Of a DNA stretch of 64,000 nucleotides, positions 36,422-50,385 are shown in pieces (position 1 is the first letter of the stretch; each line of letters opens with the position of its first letter). The stretch spans positions 47,011,652-47,075,651 of the forward strand of contig NC_052017.1 in assembly GCF_015832195.1 (NCBI RefSeq). Reading direction: 5' to 3'. The notes beneath the pieces were generated by a model. The model saw nothing but the letters and a program-made list of their open reading frames with translations. It was not told the DNA's origin and did not search any database. Source of the stretch: Motacilla alba alba. Taxonomy: Eukaryota > Chordata > Aves > Passeriformes > Motacillidae. Position numbers and translations under genes: made by a program.

Positions 36422-39400
36422 AAAAAAGACAATCAAATGACAGGTTGTACTGTTGGTTACTGAAGGTCATTAATTTTCATTGTAAATGCAGGAAATATGT
36501 TCAGACATTTACCTATAGTATAAATTATAGAAATGATAATCAGAAAGGAAGTAATGCATACCTAAACAAATGCATGTATAATATACAGGGCCCAATTTAG
36601 ATGCTTTTAAGTCTTAGCCATAGGTGGGAGTGCATTCATGCTGAAAGCGTGGTATTACTGTGGGAACATATTGAAGATGCAGATGCTGCCTTAGGCAGCC
36701 CTTCTTCCCACGCAAATCCTCCTTTGCCAACACTTGGATCAGTCTGCGTGGATGTAAGGTGCTGGGAGCGAGTAATGCATGAGAGACATGCCTCTTATGT
36801 CTGCTTCAAGCCTGCCCTGCAACACTCTTCTCCCTGGTTTTTGCCACCAAAGTGGGAAGGTATGTTTTCTCAGGTTGGCTAGTTACTGGGGTTTTGAAGG
36901 ATTGTAAAATGAAGTTCAAAATCCAAAACTGAGCTAGCTGCAATTTTTCTCTGCCCATCTGCAAATGCATTAAGTGGTGGTGAAAGCGAAGACAGAGAAT
37001 ATTAATAACATAAGTGGCAGAGCACATTTGAAATTGCGCATGGAAGAATTTAGGTCCTGAGCTTGACGGCATAATGATGTGCTTCAACTGTGGTGCTCTG
37101 ACAAGAACAAGACAACAAAACAGCAAATGCTCTGGCAAGTTCCCAGCCATGACTTGTCAAATGCTTAAAATGACCAGAAATAAGAAAAGTGCATACATCT
37201 TTCCTGATGTAGGTATGATGTCCAAACCACCCCATTAAAATAGGCTATCTCTGTATCTACTCTTGTCATACATACCATAGCTGCCTTTTTGGTTTTTTTT
37301 TTGGTCTTTTCTTCTAATACTAGTTTTGGAATGTGAGTTTCACTCTTCAGATATCAAACCTACAGTCCCTAATCTTACCCCATCTTTCTCAACTGAGCTT
37401 TTCAAGACCATTTCTGCTGCTGATGGAATCCAAAAAAGAATGCTGTACTGCACTGCCAAGTAACTGACTCCCTGAAATTTTAACCCATGTATTGAATCTA
37501 ACACCTCAAAGTCTAGTCCATCAGATTTCCAGAAAACGAGTGCATAACCTCTCTTCCTACCCCACCATCCCACAGTTCTGTTTCTGCCAAACACACAGAA
37601 TTCTCCAAGGCATCATCTTGTTTCTTTATGCATGTGCTAATGACCTTGTAAGCAAGCACGATACTTCCACACTGCAGGAACTTGTAGTTTAGATCAGGCA
37701 AACAATACAACACAACACACTCATGAGGAAAGAGAAATCACAAGGCTGAGCTCCAGCTCTCTTTGTCCCTAAGACAGAGTTCTTGGTCCTCACTTATTAA
37801 TTCATACGACTCTCCTTCTACCTATGGGGTTTTCTAGAAGCTGCTGGGTTTTTGTAGAGAAAGTGGAGCCCAGCAAATGCTGAACCTCTCAGAAGGCTGA
37901 ATTGCATGGAATTATGCTTGTTCTGACCATAAACTCATTACACATATTAAAGAGAATAGGTCTCAGTTTATGAAAATATGGAAACTACAGAATACCAGCT
38001 ATTAAAAAGTGTGCATTTGGGAAAACAGATGAGGAGAACCCTTGAACCACTGCTCTTGCTCACATTCAGTGTAGCACCCACTGTCACCCATCAATCAGTA
38101 GAGTACAGCTTTGCCTCCACTGAATCATCTCTCAAAGCCAACAACTAGCCTTTCAAATGGTCAACTTCCCAAATGACAATGAAGCATTAAAATTAAGTAT
38201 GGGCAGAAGATGAAATGCAAATAAATCTTTCTTACTTCTTTATTTTTAAGAATTCTTGCTTACTAATCTTGTATTACATTCAGTTTCACTAGGGAAGATA
38301 TCTACTGACACATTCCAGAAGTCAACTATACACCACTATGGTTCTCACTACTCTCGAAAAGATTTTGTGGATTTGTGGAGCTTACAATTGACATGGATTG
38401 CATACAGTGGCTTTCTATTGTGTTCTAGGATCCCTGGGAATAACTGTTTGACTCCAGACAGCATGAATGGAAAGCACGTGTTGGTTCTGTAGCTGATAGC
38501 TGTTTTTTTCTTTGTGATTACAGTACAAGTGGCTTGAAAACTTTTACCTTTCCTCACAGACAGTGAATCTTTTATTGAGAGTCCTTTACATAGTCTGATA
38601 CCCACTGTAGTGCTCCACACAACTCTGTCTGGCATATGAAGCAGATTAGCAAACACTCCTTATTTGCCATTTTCGGGAGTTCTGTCTTGCAGCTCTCTGG
38701 TCCCTAAGCCCATGTACTGACTTTGTGTAGCTTCCCACAGCTGCACAGCCTGAGCTCAAACAGGGGAGCACATTTTGAAGCTGTTAGCTAGCAAAACCAC
38801 ACCAACAGAACTTTGGGGAAACTAAACCTCTGCCTCTAAATGCATCATCACTACAATTCACCCTGTTAGTACAGGGTACTAAGATTGGCCAACCAAGATT
38901 GGCCGGCTGGGAAATGGAGTGTTTTTCATATCCAGCTTAGTTGAGATGCTGATCTATTTTGAATGTTGCTGACCGCTAAGAACATCCTGCTCAAGGGCAG
39001 CCTTCCCCTTGGTAAAACGCCTTCTGCTTTCTTATTCTTCTCCCAGAGAGTGCTCTCATACCTGAAATAAGAGTAGGGGACTATGTTCCTCCTGGATGCA
39101 GCCAGCATAAAGAGCTGCCATAGAACACAGAACGGAGGGAGCATATGAGCTGGAACAAGCAACTATAGTCTGTAATGAGGAAAAGGGCAAATTTTGCAAT
39201 CTAATTCATCCAGCCATTCTTGTTTTTAAGATGACCAAGAAAATTAAAAGAGTAAGACTATCCAGAAAATTAAAGGCGTTTATTGGAATGGATTGGTGCC
39301 TAAATGCTTTTGGCACATAAACAGCCTGTGAGAAGAATAATAGGGAAGATATAAATGAACACAGGACCAAGTAACATTTCAGCTAAATATTAGAAAAATG

Positions 39401-42400
39401 GTGTCAGGCTGTGGAATTACCTTCCAATATAAATAGAAGAAACAACCTAGGTTATTTAAAAATTAGCTGGACAAATCACTTGCTAATAAGTCCCATGCTC
39501 ACTGAGAACTCAAAAGGTCTTTTGTTATCCACAGTGGACATAATTCTATCCCGATTACAGATGTAGAACATGTTCAGATTAAGTAAAAATGTAATTTGTT
39601 ATATTCCACTTTGAGTGCATCACTTATCTAATGGAATGTCTCCTAGGAAAGCAATTTAATAGTGCAGCCAATAACAGTGTCTGCAGTTTAAATAGGACAG
39701 AATTAGAATAAATTCAACTTAATAGGGACACATTCAGCTAAGACCAATTGTGCTACATCACAGCAAAATTCTACAACCCTGAAGTTTTCTAACCACTACA
39801 TGACACTATAGGAAAAGCATATATATGAAACACTTGACTAACAGAATGGGTGGTTTTAAGTGCAGTGGCACATTTTGTCATTGCTGTCACATTCTGTTGT
39901 TTGAGGTCTTTTTTAATCTTTTTTTTTTTTAATGGCCTCTTCACTTAGTTGGTGTGGGCACTTATCAGAATGAGCAACTCTCCAAGTACTCGTACATACT
40001 GTTCTACTACAGTACGGAAACCCATGCCTTGTTATCCTCCCGCACTGGAGAAGAGGTGGTGGATGGCTGCTGCACTTCAGCAAATCTCCCAAAACCATTT
40101 AGATTCTGAATCAATTGCTTCTAGTAATCCTCACTACATTGCAGAAAATGACCTTTTCACATATTCCAGATTTTCTTCCTCCTCAGCAAGATGAAAGAAT
40201 CCCAATCAAAAATTAGTCTGCCAGCCTGAAGATGCTGACAAATGCTATTGGTTTTTGTAGGTGAAAGAAGAGGTCCAGGCTTTGTTAAAGAGTATGAGCA
40301 ATCTGTTAAGAATAGATGATCTAGAACCCATAGAAATATATTACTGCAAGAATGACTCAGGCAGTAATCATCACAACAAGCTTATAAATAGCAGAAAAAA
40401 GTACTACTTCAAAATTACTTCTCATCCCATAAAATCATGGTACAGAGCAAGCCATGTTACCAGGGAGTTTGTTTAGTCTGTTACCTGTCACCCATGCCAA
40501 TTCTTGATGGAAAAGCTCCTCATGCTCGAGGTAATGATAGGAAATTTTTCTTCTAATGTTAGATGTGGACAGCCTGCCAGTGGCAGTTACCTTTCAGTTG
40601 TCAGATTTCAGTTAGTTTAATTTTTGTTCCTGTTCCTCAAGAATATGACAGCTATCAGGTTATTCTATGAATACCTACAGGAGAAAACAATCTATTATCT
40701 CTTGGGTTTACTATTGAATGAACCCATCTGTCCACCAGATAAATACGTGATATCCAGCAGACAGAATAATATTTAAAGTACCTCCTTGCTCTGAGGTGAT
40801 CAAAAAGACATTTCATCATCTACCCTGGTTACCCATAGACTGGATGGTTGGCTGCCATATTCCTGAAGAAGAGGAGGTATAATAAGTAGGTTAAATGAGT
40901 GAGGGGGAAGGTGTGCAGTTATAAAAGGGATCTGTAGCATCAACTTAATACCTTCCCACGTGGAACAAGAAATTGTAGCATCAGTGCATAACATTTAAAA
41001 GTTCAGAGTAGTAACTGGGACCATTTAACTGAATCACTAGAAATATCACAGCAACTAATTAATCAGTTATTCAAAAGTGTGTACAGGCGCCATTCCAACC
41101 AGTTTCCCCTAGCTGTAATGAGCTTTTGTAAAGTACTGTGCTCTGTATTCACTGTTTCTTTCTATGAATGAAAATTATAACTCAAAGCACACAGGAATAG
41201 GTCATAGGCAACAGATGTCAAATGCCAAAGACCCTGTCCCCCAGTCAGGAATATATAGGTATATATAAACTACCCACCAAGTCTACATTTTCACCACTAA
41301 AATTCTGATGGGTTTCCATCTGCTGAGTTTCTATTATCACTTCAGCATTTGGGTCTTCATAATTATTTTCCAAAGTAAGGTGATCAATATTTAATAGCAT
41401 ACTTGTATAGAAATTTAATCAGCTCATGATACTTAGATTGTGCAGTTTAGGACATAATATATGGTGGGGATTTAATTCTTTAAAATCTCTAAAATCTAAT
41501 AAAATTTTAATTAAAGGTCATGTCTGAAAAATCAGGGGTTCAGCCAGATGTGATTAGAAATACCCTGAAAGCAGCTGCTTTTAAAATTGTAATACTGAAA
41601 TACTCTCACAATTACTTGGTAGGGAGGGAGATAAGAAAGTGTGCATGTGCACATCTGTATGTGTGGTCATACATGTGTGAAATGAGAGAATATTTAGGCT
41701 CCCTGCCATGAGAATTCTATCCTGGTAAATAGGAAGTTAGACAATCTGGAGAGGAACATGAGGTACCATACGGTGAACTGTATTTAAAATGAAATATTTT
41801 CAACTGTTTCTATAATAAACCTCTTTCCATTATAGTCCTATCAGTAACTCTGGTAAAAGTAATTTAACTGGGTGAAGTAGAACTGGAAACAGTACTTAGA
41901 ATTATCATTTGAAATACATTAATTTAACCTGCCTGCAGGCTTTATTCATGACTGCAATTTGAACTTTGAGTAAAGTCAAAAATATTTTTTTTTCTCTCAA
42001 AAGTGTTATGAAGAGTTACCTCCACCCAGGTTTCTCTCAGGCTTCAACCAATTACAGGGAACACAGAAGTAAGTTATGTCCTTGTGAAAATTCCACACCC
42101 CTTTGCCTTGAAATTTCAAGCATACCAAGTTCCACCATGAAAATTAAGATGATTATTTTTCCATTTCCAATTAATTCTTCAAAAAGAAGTAGTGTGAAAA
42201 ACAAAAGGGAAGAGGGATGATCTCTGTTCTCAAAGATTTCAGGTTTGCTGACTGCAGCAGGAAGAACTGAACGCTAAAGCTGAGCTCCATTCATTTGGCT
42301 TCTCATAGAAGCTGGTACACCAGAACCAGCTGAATTGTCTCAGCTCATATTTAATTAAAGCTTCACCTTTCTGAAATCCTGGTCCTGGTAGTTAAAACCC

Positions 42401-45159
42401 TCTAGAAGTTAGGACCTGGCTTCTGACAACAGACAAATCTAAAAGACCACCCCCCATGCTTCAGACAGAATATGATCAAGAGATGAAGTGACGCCAAAGG
42501 ACACTGATTGCAGTCACCCATCTGGATAGGTTATTGAAAACAGCAGGTCTTTCAGGACGTCCTAAAAATTGGTGTACTAGCACCTCAATGCTTTGAAAAA
42601 GAGCTGTACTCTAAACAAAGAGGAAAAGAAAAGCTGAAATAAATGCCTGGTCACCTGCTGACCTCTCCATGCAGCAGCACAGAAGAATGCCTTTGTGACT
42701 TCTGTATGGCTATCTAATTTACTGTTTGAGGAGTTCTGCAATCATTATACTTAGAATGGAAAGAAAAAAAAACCTGAGTTGTACATTTTCCTGTGAACAA
42801 AGGGACAAAAGTTCTCTGTACCTTGGTGATAGCTTACATTGGTTACGAGCCATGCTAAAATCCCGATTAGATGCCTCTCACCTGAATTTTTTATTAAAAA
42901 CATTTCCGGATGTTCCATATTGCTGTCAAATAAATTTTTCCCACTGCCTTTCCTACTGTTTTCAGTCTTTAATTTAAGGCCTTCAAGTCACTGTCTTCTT
43001 GTAGAAAATAAATGCTTCCCTGTAAGCCTTCAAATGCTGCACGCAGGATAAAAATAAGTAGAGCAGCTGAACATACCTATCAAATCCATGACATGCAAAT
43101 TCAAACAAACCTAAACTTAAGCAGACAAACAAATGCATTCCAATCTGCGTGAAACACTCACTGGATTGTTCAGATGGTCCCTTTACACTACAGAATATTG
43201 CCCCCCAGACTTCAGACAGAAAAAGGAAAGCTATTAAAAATTCAAAGGAGAGCTAGGATTGTTTTTCCCAGCTGATGAATTTGTTGAAAAAGTGACCTTT
43301 TAGCTCAATTTCCCAGAGCTGTGAACATTTTTTTCATGCTGTTGATATGTGTGCCAATTTAAAGTAAGCTATACACAGTAGGTGTTTCTAGAAATATTAA
43401 AATCTCAGAGCTTGCTTGGACAGCCACTTGCAAACAGACTGGTCAAGGAGAAGGAGATTTTACTAGTTTCCTCCCTAGAAAGGCACTCTCTTTAACTTTT
43501 TTCCTAATTATATATCATTATCAACATCAGACTTTCTAGGAAATAATAACATTAAACAATCATATTGGTTTCAATATTAAATATCTTCAATAATTCCTTT
43601 CTTTCATGTTATGCTTCCAGTACAAGTGCTTAGACAATCTGTGTAACAAATTCCTTTGAAACAAGCAGAAGACATTTTTCTTAGTTTAGATAAACTTCCT
43701 CAAAAACCTGTTTACCTTGGCAGTAATTTTCAGGGAGACAAACTATCACGCTGAGTCCTACAGGCTTATATTCACCTACTGAACTGCAAAGAGCATTAGT
43801 ATTAATAGAGGACACATATGTACATTTCCCTCAATATATCAAAACAGCACCGCTATCAGGGAGAGAAAGAAAGGCCATCATGAAGAGATCTTTTTTTTTG
43901 CAGGCATTTCTTGCAGGTCAGAATCTTCAGAAGAGCACTAAGAGTCTGAAGATAGATGGATAGATGCATAAAGACTTTGCTTGACTTTCTGGAGCATCCA
44001 GAGAAAGCCAGCTTCTGAGCATGACTTGTTAACTGCTCAAATTTGATAGAAAAAAACCCTTTTGAAACAGAAAGAGACTGTAGGATGCAACTTCTAGTTG
44101 CATAATCTTGTCCATGAGCATCTATATCAAATACCCAGAAGACTTAACAGCAGACACCATATTTGTACTTTCTAAATAACTTGATGCATTAGGCATTGTG
44201 TCTAAATTTGGGTTTTTTTCTGTTGAAATAAGTGTTTTACTTCTTTGGGAATTTGCTAGGATTCAACTGAAGATTCGTTTGTCAGTGTTTTCCTTATCTA
44301 TATAAAAAAGACCAAAAAATATGAAAAAGAGGTCAACCCACATCATGTGGGTTTCTGTCATTCATTACCCAGATTTAGGGCAAGAGCACACTAAACACAA
44401 GAAATGTAGGTCAAAAGCTCATCACTGCACATGCTAACAGAATAAACCATAATCATGTTCCATTTACATAGTTTAATCTTCTTTCTTCCAGGAAAAAAAT
44501 GCCACAAATAGGGGACAAGAGTCAGTCTGGGATTTTAATCTGCACAACTAAATAACTTATTATGCAGCATTGTGGCAGCATGGAGTACTTTAGGGAAGGA
44601 ATTAAGGTTTGAATAATGGGACTCAGCAATATCCAAAATGGGTGTTTTTTATGTTGGCATAAAAAAGGGATAAGTTTTCTCCTTTCTGATGATATGTAGG
44701 ATACTGCACTCTGCAAAACAATCTGGTGAATATGAAGCCAACAAAAAAAAAGCTTTGTTGAAGTAATCAACATATAGTAAATATTACCTGCATATTACTA
44801 AGTATATATGAAAAATGTTTCTGTAATTAAATTTTAAGAAGGCAGTGAAACATGCTTCTTTATTCTCTGATTCTCATTTGTAATTGAGTAAATGGGTATA
44901 AAAAGCAAAAATAGCCATTTTTCATCTCCAACCAGGCGAAAGCTCATCTCTCTGCTCTGCTGTAGCTGTGCCCATGGCAACATTTACCAATACATAGGCA
45001 GATTAGCGATTAACCTAGGAAAACATTAGCTTACTGTAATGCATGACATGTTTTGACAGAGAGGTGAAAACTCATTGGCCCAAGAAAATACTACAGAGGA
45101 TGTACAGGTCTGTTGTTAATGTATATTCATGTATGATGTTGTACATACATGTAGACTCA

Positions 45160-45300
45160 GTACACACTGCAATTAAAACATTAATTCATGCAATATGTTT
45201 GCTTCAATTATCAATGGATGTATTTGCATATTTTTCAATTGGCAATTTAGACATTCCCTTTAATTGTGAGAGTTTGAGTGGAAAACATATGCAAATGACT
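45160..45300. promoter_or_regulatory. Enhancer-like segment with two POU octamers and homeobox-type cores
   Basis: The octamer ATTTGCAT at 45222-45229 and its reverse complement ATGCAAAT at 45289-45296 are perfect consensus sites about 60 bp apart in opposite orientation. Between and before them are several AATTA/TAATT-type cores. Regulatory function is inferred from motif density only. Confidence 0.3.
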
Positions 45301-45682
45301 ATTATCCCTTCTTTTTCTCTCTTACTTATACTGGTCTCACAGTCATAAGCTAGGAGCAACTTTCGTGACTTGAAAAGCGAACATAATGCTGGCTAAAAAT
45401 GAAATTAATTTAAAACCTAATAATTGCTCTGCACTACCATAGGCATATATATTGTGGACTGACTTTTAAAATTCTTTAGGTAACTACATTGAGCATAGGG
45501 GTTGATTTCTACCTTTTAATTTTATTCAGTGTTTTTATCTAACATTTTGAGGGGCTCCTATCAACCTTAGTGTTGTAATTCCAAACAATCTCTGTTATAG
45601 TTATTACAATAACATTGCATCAAATACTGCTGGCTCTGTATTGTCAGCTAAGATCTATTAGAGAACACAAATCCATCTACTG

Positions 45683-45711
45683 AAAAAAAACAAACCAACA
45701 AACCAAAAAAC
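45683..45711. repeat. A/C-rich low-complexity tract
   Basis: Short A runs alternate with single or double C (AAAC/AACC-like units). Confidence 0.75.
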
Positions 45712-46458
45712 ACCTCAGAGAAAGCTGCAAGTATCAGGTAGGTGGTTACCCATGTAAACAGTCCCCATCACCAGCCACAGAGTTATTAGAATTAATACCA
45801 AATTAAGCTTTGACTGGCTGCTGGGAATACTTTGATGTTGCTTTCTTTGAACACATAACTCTTCCCTCTCTTCCCTCAGGTGAGGTTAAAGAAAAAAGAC
45901 AGCAGTAACAGTGCAGTGGAAATGTCACAAACTGTACTTCAAAAGAGAGAGCAAGGAAATGGTAGCTCACAGGTCACCAATGTACAAGGTCATGAGTGTA
46001 AGGCAGTGACAACTGGCATCACTTTGCATTATGCTCTCACAGGATGCCCTTCCTCCCCTCCCCCACATCCCTTCTCTAAGCAGACACATATAAGTATTTT
46101 ATTCCTCTGTCAAATCTCTGACATGAGAAATGGTATTTCAAAACAGAGAATGAGCTCTGTTTTCAGAGACAGCTTGGAATTAGGTATTTATAGTAAAACA
46201 ACATATTTATATAAGGAGAGAGAAAAATCTAACAAAAAGCTTGAAATGTATTCAGCACTAGAACCTTTAGCACATCATATTCAGCTCAGCTGGTAGTTTG
46301 CATACCTCATCACACGCACAGAGCTGCCAAAGATAAAGAATTCAGCATCTAAACTCCCAAAGCTCTGGAGAAGCTGGTGGCAGTGGGGGTAGGATATGGG
46401 TACCTCAATGTCAACGTGAGTTGTGTGGGGCTCAGCTGCAACCACAATGGGCAACAGC

Positions 46459-46484
46459 CACACACACACCCACACACACACACA
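46459..46484. repeat. (CA)n microsatellite, one interruption
   Basis: CA repeats are broken by a single extra C. They lie 30 bp before the CR1 copy at 46513. Confidence 0.93.
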
Positions 46485-46512
46485 GAGGCACAAAGCAAGC
46501 TTGTTGACCTGG

Positions 46513-46640
46513 AATCATAGAATCTTCTGAGTTGAAAAGGACCCTCAAATGTCACTGAGTCCAGCTCCTGGCCTTGCACAGGACAGGCCCAATGGTCACA
46601 CCATGGGCCTGAGAACATTGTCCAAACACTTCTTGATCTG
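46513..46640 (-). mobile_element. CR1 LINE 3' end, degraded
   Basis: The plus strand opens with atcatagaatcttctgagtt and continues through gaaaaggaccctcaaatgtc, actgagtccagctcc and gtccaaacacttcttga. This is the reverse complement of a CR1 3' terminus of the type that starts tcatagaatcattgagttgg. The element therefore lies on the minus strand, parallel to ELMO1. Confidence 0.85.
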
Positions 46641-47487
46641 TACTTGTATTTGTCAATTAATTGACCTACAGGTCAGAAAGCAAGATTCTTTCTGTCTGTT
46701 ATTTCAGCATATCAAGGCAGAATTTTAGTATGGGGAAAGAACAGCTTTGGATGGAACAATGTTACTTCTTCTACAAGATACACGTGAGATACCTTAGTCA
46801 ATACTTGAACAAGCTTTACAAAAGGCAATAGATATGCAGACTATCTAGAAAGGCCGACATCTAGCTCCTTCAGCCCAGCAACACTGTAACTCTGACTGAA
46901 GTATCTTCTTGACAATTTCTTATGCCCTACTGCTTATAAACTACCCAGTTGACATAGAGTTTACATGTTTATACTCTGTATAATAGTTAAAGTAATGCAA
47001 ATTGTCTAAAATATTCTATGGTCTGTTGCACAGCTCTGCTTTTTCATGATCTCCCATAAAAGATTCTTGATCTATATTGGGAAAAATCCCTTCTCATTTG
47101 GCAACTCTAATTTTTTTTTCCAAAATTAAGACAAAACCATGTCAAGCATGTAAGCATATAACTCTTGATTTATAATTTTTGTTGATCGAATTTTCTTCTC
47201 CTGTAATCGTTTAAAACTCAGGAAGAAGCAGGACTAATGAACAGACCTAGGCCTCCATCCAGGTAAGCACTCAAAGACTCTGAAAGAAGGAACTCTGCTG
47301 AAAATTGTGGGCCAGCTTTTTTGCTCTGGACTTCATCGCCAGTTCACAGGAACTGAAGCACAGCCTGCACCACTCAAAGTCCACAAAATGAACAAAAAAA
47401 GATTTAAAAAAATCCCAATTTTTACCTATTTCAACTGGTCTGGATACCTGCTTATTAATTTTTTTCCCATTTTAGTTATGTAGTTGT

Positions 47488-47537
47488 AATTAGATGCTCT
47501 TTAAGGTCCCTTCCTAAAACTATTCTATGATTCTGTG
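47488..47537 (+). mobile_element. Very short CR1 3' terminal remnant
   Basis: About 50 bases read ttagatgctctttaaggtcc followed by cttcctaaaactattctatg and attctgtg. This is the last part of a CR1 tail with its terminal octamer repeats. An A-rich stretch (about 47545-47610) follows directly. Confidence 0.6.
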
Positions 47538-48599
47538 CAAATGTAAAAAAATCAAAATAAAAAAAACTCCAAACCTAAACAACCATAAAATCAAACAAAT
47601 CAAACAAAAAACTCCAAAGCTATCAAATGGGACAAAATGACAACCAAAAGCTGCACCCAGTAATTCTGTGCAAAATCCCTGATGGAGATGTAGCACAGAG
47701 GCACTTTCATTGTCTGGGTTGATTGTGTAACTACACAGAAATTACACAGAAAAGCAGCAGAAAAATGCCCTCAAATGGCATACGCTGTATCTGCCCCAGG
47801 AGATGCACAGTTCTGTTACTGATGAGCCCTTGGAGCAAACCTGCACCACAGGCAAACATTTTTATGAAACTGAGGTTATGAAGTCTTTCTAAGTTGTTCC
47901 TTTAAAAAGCAATTCTAGATATTATGCCTGTAAATCAACATTTTTGTTAATGAGACAGTGGTTGCACTGGCTGACTCTACTGCCTGAAAATCATAATCCT
48001 GAGATTTAGACTGCACTCAAATGGGTCATACAAACCCAAAACCTAATCACGATAATTTTAAGTGTTTGCCTATTTGGCTGGTATTTATTTATAAGTCACC
48101 TCCAGCTGCTGGGGATTTTTGGCAGAGCCACCATTTGCACGTAAGGCCAGTTCTACTCCTAGCACCAGTTGTACTCCTCAATTCTAACCTCAGCCTGTTA
48201 CTACTCAGCATGTACAAAATCTATATTATCTCCTCATAAGCTTTTCCTGCCCTTCAAGCTCCCACTATGGTTTCTGGGACCACCCTTTATAAATCACTCC
48301 TGTGAGCTCTCTTTAAGTTACCTATACAGACTAAGACAGGTTCTTGCTGGTGTTTCAAATACATATACACAGCGTTCTTTGTTGTTGCTCTTTGCTCTTG
48401 TTTATTTTTTGTTGTTTTGGCAGGTTTTTCTTTCAAATCATTTCTTTTGGGCTCTTAATCTTCATCTCCACTTGCCAAAGAAAAATGGTGAACAAGGCAC
48501 GCAGCTCTCAGCAGGAGCAGCAGCAACACTCAGAACGAGGAGAACAGCAAAACTGACAGCTGTGCTTTTCTGCACTGAGCACAGTGGGTAAATCAATAC

Positions 48600-49070
48600 C
48601 CCGGCAGCCCTGCTGCCATCTGTAGAGTTTCTGGAGCAGACTGGTTATTTATAGAAACTTGTTTGCACAAAGCCAATATTTACCTGTCGGGGCTGTCAAA
48701 ATTTGCAATCCATCTTTGCTGTTCCCCTGCTGTTTTTCATGTCAATAGCGGAATTTTCCAAAAGAAAATACTGTAATGTTTTCCCCCTCATAAACGTTCC
48801 CTTCCTGCAAGGGTTGGTTACGTTAATTGTTGCAGCAGGAATGCATCTGGTTTCCATAGGGCCTTGGGGATCCTCCAGAATGCAGGAAAACTATAGGGAT
48901 GTCAAACCTAAAGAGCCTATTTTTCTGTCTTGTTCCAGCAGCAGCAGCATGGCATTTCCCTGCCAAGGCCAAGTGGGGATTTAATGTTACAAAAAACCAA
49001 TCATTCCCACTCTGCAAACTAGAAAGGTTTTCTTTTGGAATGTTTGGCTGCTGCTGTTGCTGTTGTAACC
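48600..49070. promoter_or_regulatory. Conserved-looking non-coding segment
   Basis: This stretch has a balanced, complex composition with little simple repeat, resembling vertebrate conserved non-coding elements. It also holds CAG triplets (48936-48947) and an imperfect CTG run (49046-49066) in inverse orientation. No open frame here looks coding. The call is an impression that only alignment can confirm. Confidence 0.25.
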
Positions 49071-50352
49071 ATAACCATTATTTTCAAGCAGACAAGAATT
49101 TTTAACGTGAAATTTCAGTGTATTTGCTTTTAAAAGTGAACTCAGATTCTAAGACAAGACTGAAATGCATGGGTGATCTCAATCCTGACTCCTTGCAGAC
49201 AGACGTGTACATCACCAACCCACAGGCATGTCCAAAGGAGATGAGAAGAAGGAACAGACTTCTGGTTTCTGTACCAGTTTCTTCAGGTCAGAGACTGGAC
49301 TGCAATGCCAGGGCAGAGTGAAGTACTAGGGATGGCTTCTGCCAGTATCTTTGGGTGGCTTTTTAAAGGCTGTCACTAACTAGGACTGTCCTCACAGAAC
49401 TTTCAGTTGTCAGTTTTCTGAAAATAAAGGGTTCTTTGTAATCAATGACCTATTGAAAATGGCAGTCAAACACAGCATGATAAATCTTTATCATTTTCTA
49501 TTTCACTGAAAGAGTGTATCTGCTGCTCTCAATCACAGAGAGGCTCAGGGTGCAAAGCCAGCTCTTGAGAGCACCTGGAGTTTGAGATACCATCACCCAA
49601 TGGATCATCACCCAGCCACATCAATGGCCAGCAATTTCTGCATCCTTGCAGGACAGGGCTGGAGAAAGCAGGGCAGGACTTAAAGTAGAGCAGGGCTTAA
49701 AGTAGGGCCAGTAGAGGCATTCTGCAATAAATGGTTTAGAGAATTAAGGATTAAATTATTCTGTCAGATGAGGAATGGATTCTGTGATCTGTACAGCAAA
49801 CAGCAGTGGAAATAGGACAGTGCTTAAATACATGCCAGGCTGGAAGCCATCTAAAAGATATGGGGAACAGGTGAATAAGGACACTAAAGAGAAGCAGAAA
49901 ATCTTTTCGTTTTGCTTCTGTTTGTTGTAATATTAATTCCTGAGCTCTACGACAAACAGCTTCCTAGCCTTTGGGTAAGAAACGGCATAGAGCCAGAAAA
50001 TGGAACAGGGAAATTTCTCATTCTTGTTTTCTCTACTGAGACTCACAAAAAGGTTCCTCTTTATTACATAATATGGTTTCAGATGGTTTTTGAATATTAT
50101 TTAAAGAGCATGTCAAAGTACAACAAAGTAATTCTTCCTCTCTGATAAGGTCCACGAACTCCCCCCAGGGCAAGTATTAGAGAGCCTGCAGGAAAACTGC
50201 TTGTTAGACAAATGGAGCCACAGATGTTACTTTTATCTGGTGTACAAAGCAAGGATGTTACATACAAGGCACATATACCCAATAATGAAAAGTACTATTT
50301 TTAACACAGACTATTCTCCAAAACAAAAGTCTCCTAGATTTTTGTCTTTTTT

Positions 50353-50385
50353 GGGGGGGTGGGGGGAGGGGGGAAGGGGGGGGGG
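50353..50385 (+). repeat. Long G-run cluster (G-quadruplex motif)
   Basis: Runs of 7, 6, 6 and 10 guanines are separated only by T, A and AA. This satisfies the standard four-run quadruplex pattern on the plus strand, the non-template strand's complement for ELMO1. Confidence 0.9.

Larger units (their letters stand above)
26835..46458. other. Intronic DNA, mostly unique AT-rich sequence
   Basis: It contains small tandem duplications and low-complexity tracts and two candidate regulatory segments, listed separately. I see no exon, RNA gene or clear interspersed repeat in the remainder. Confidence 0.7.
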
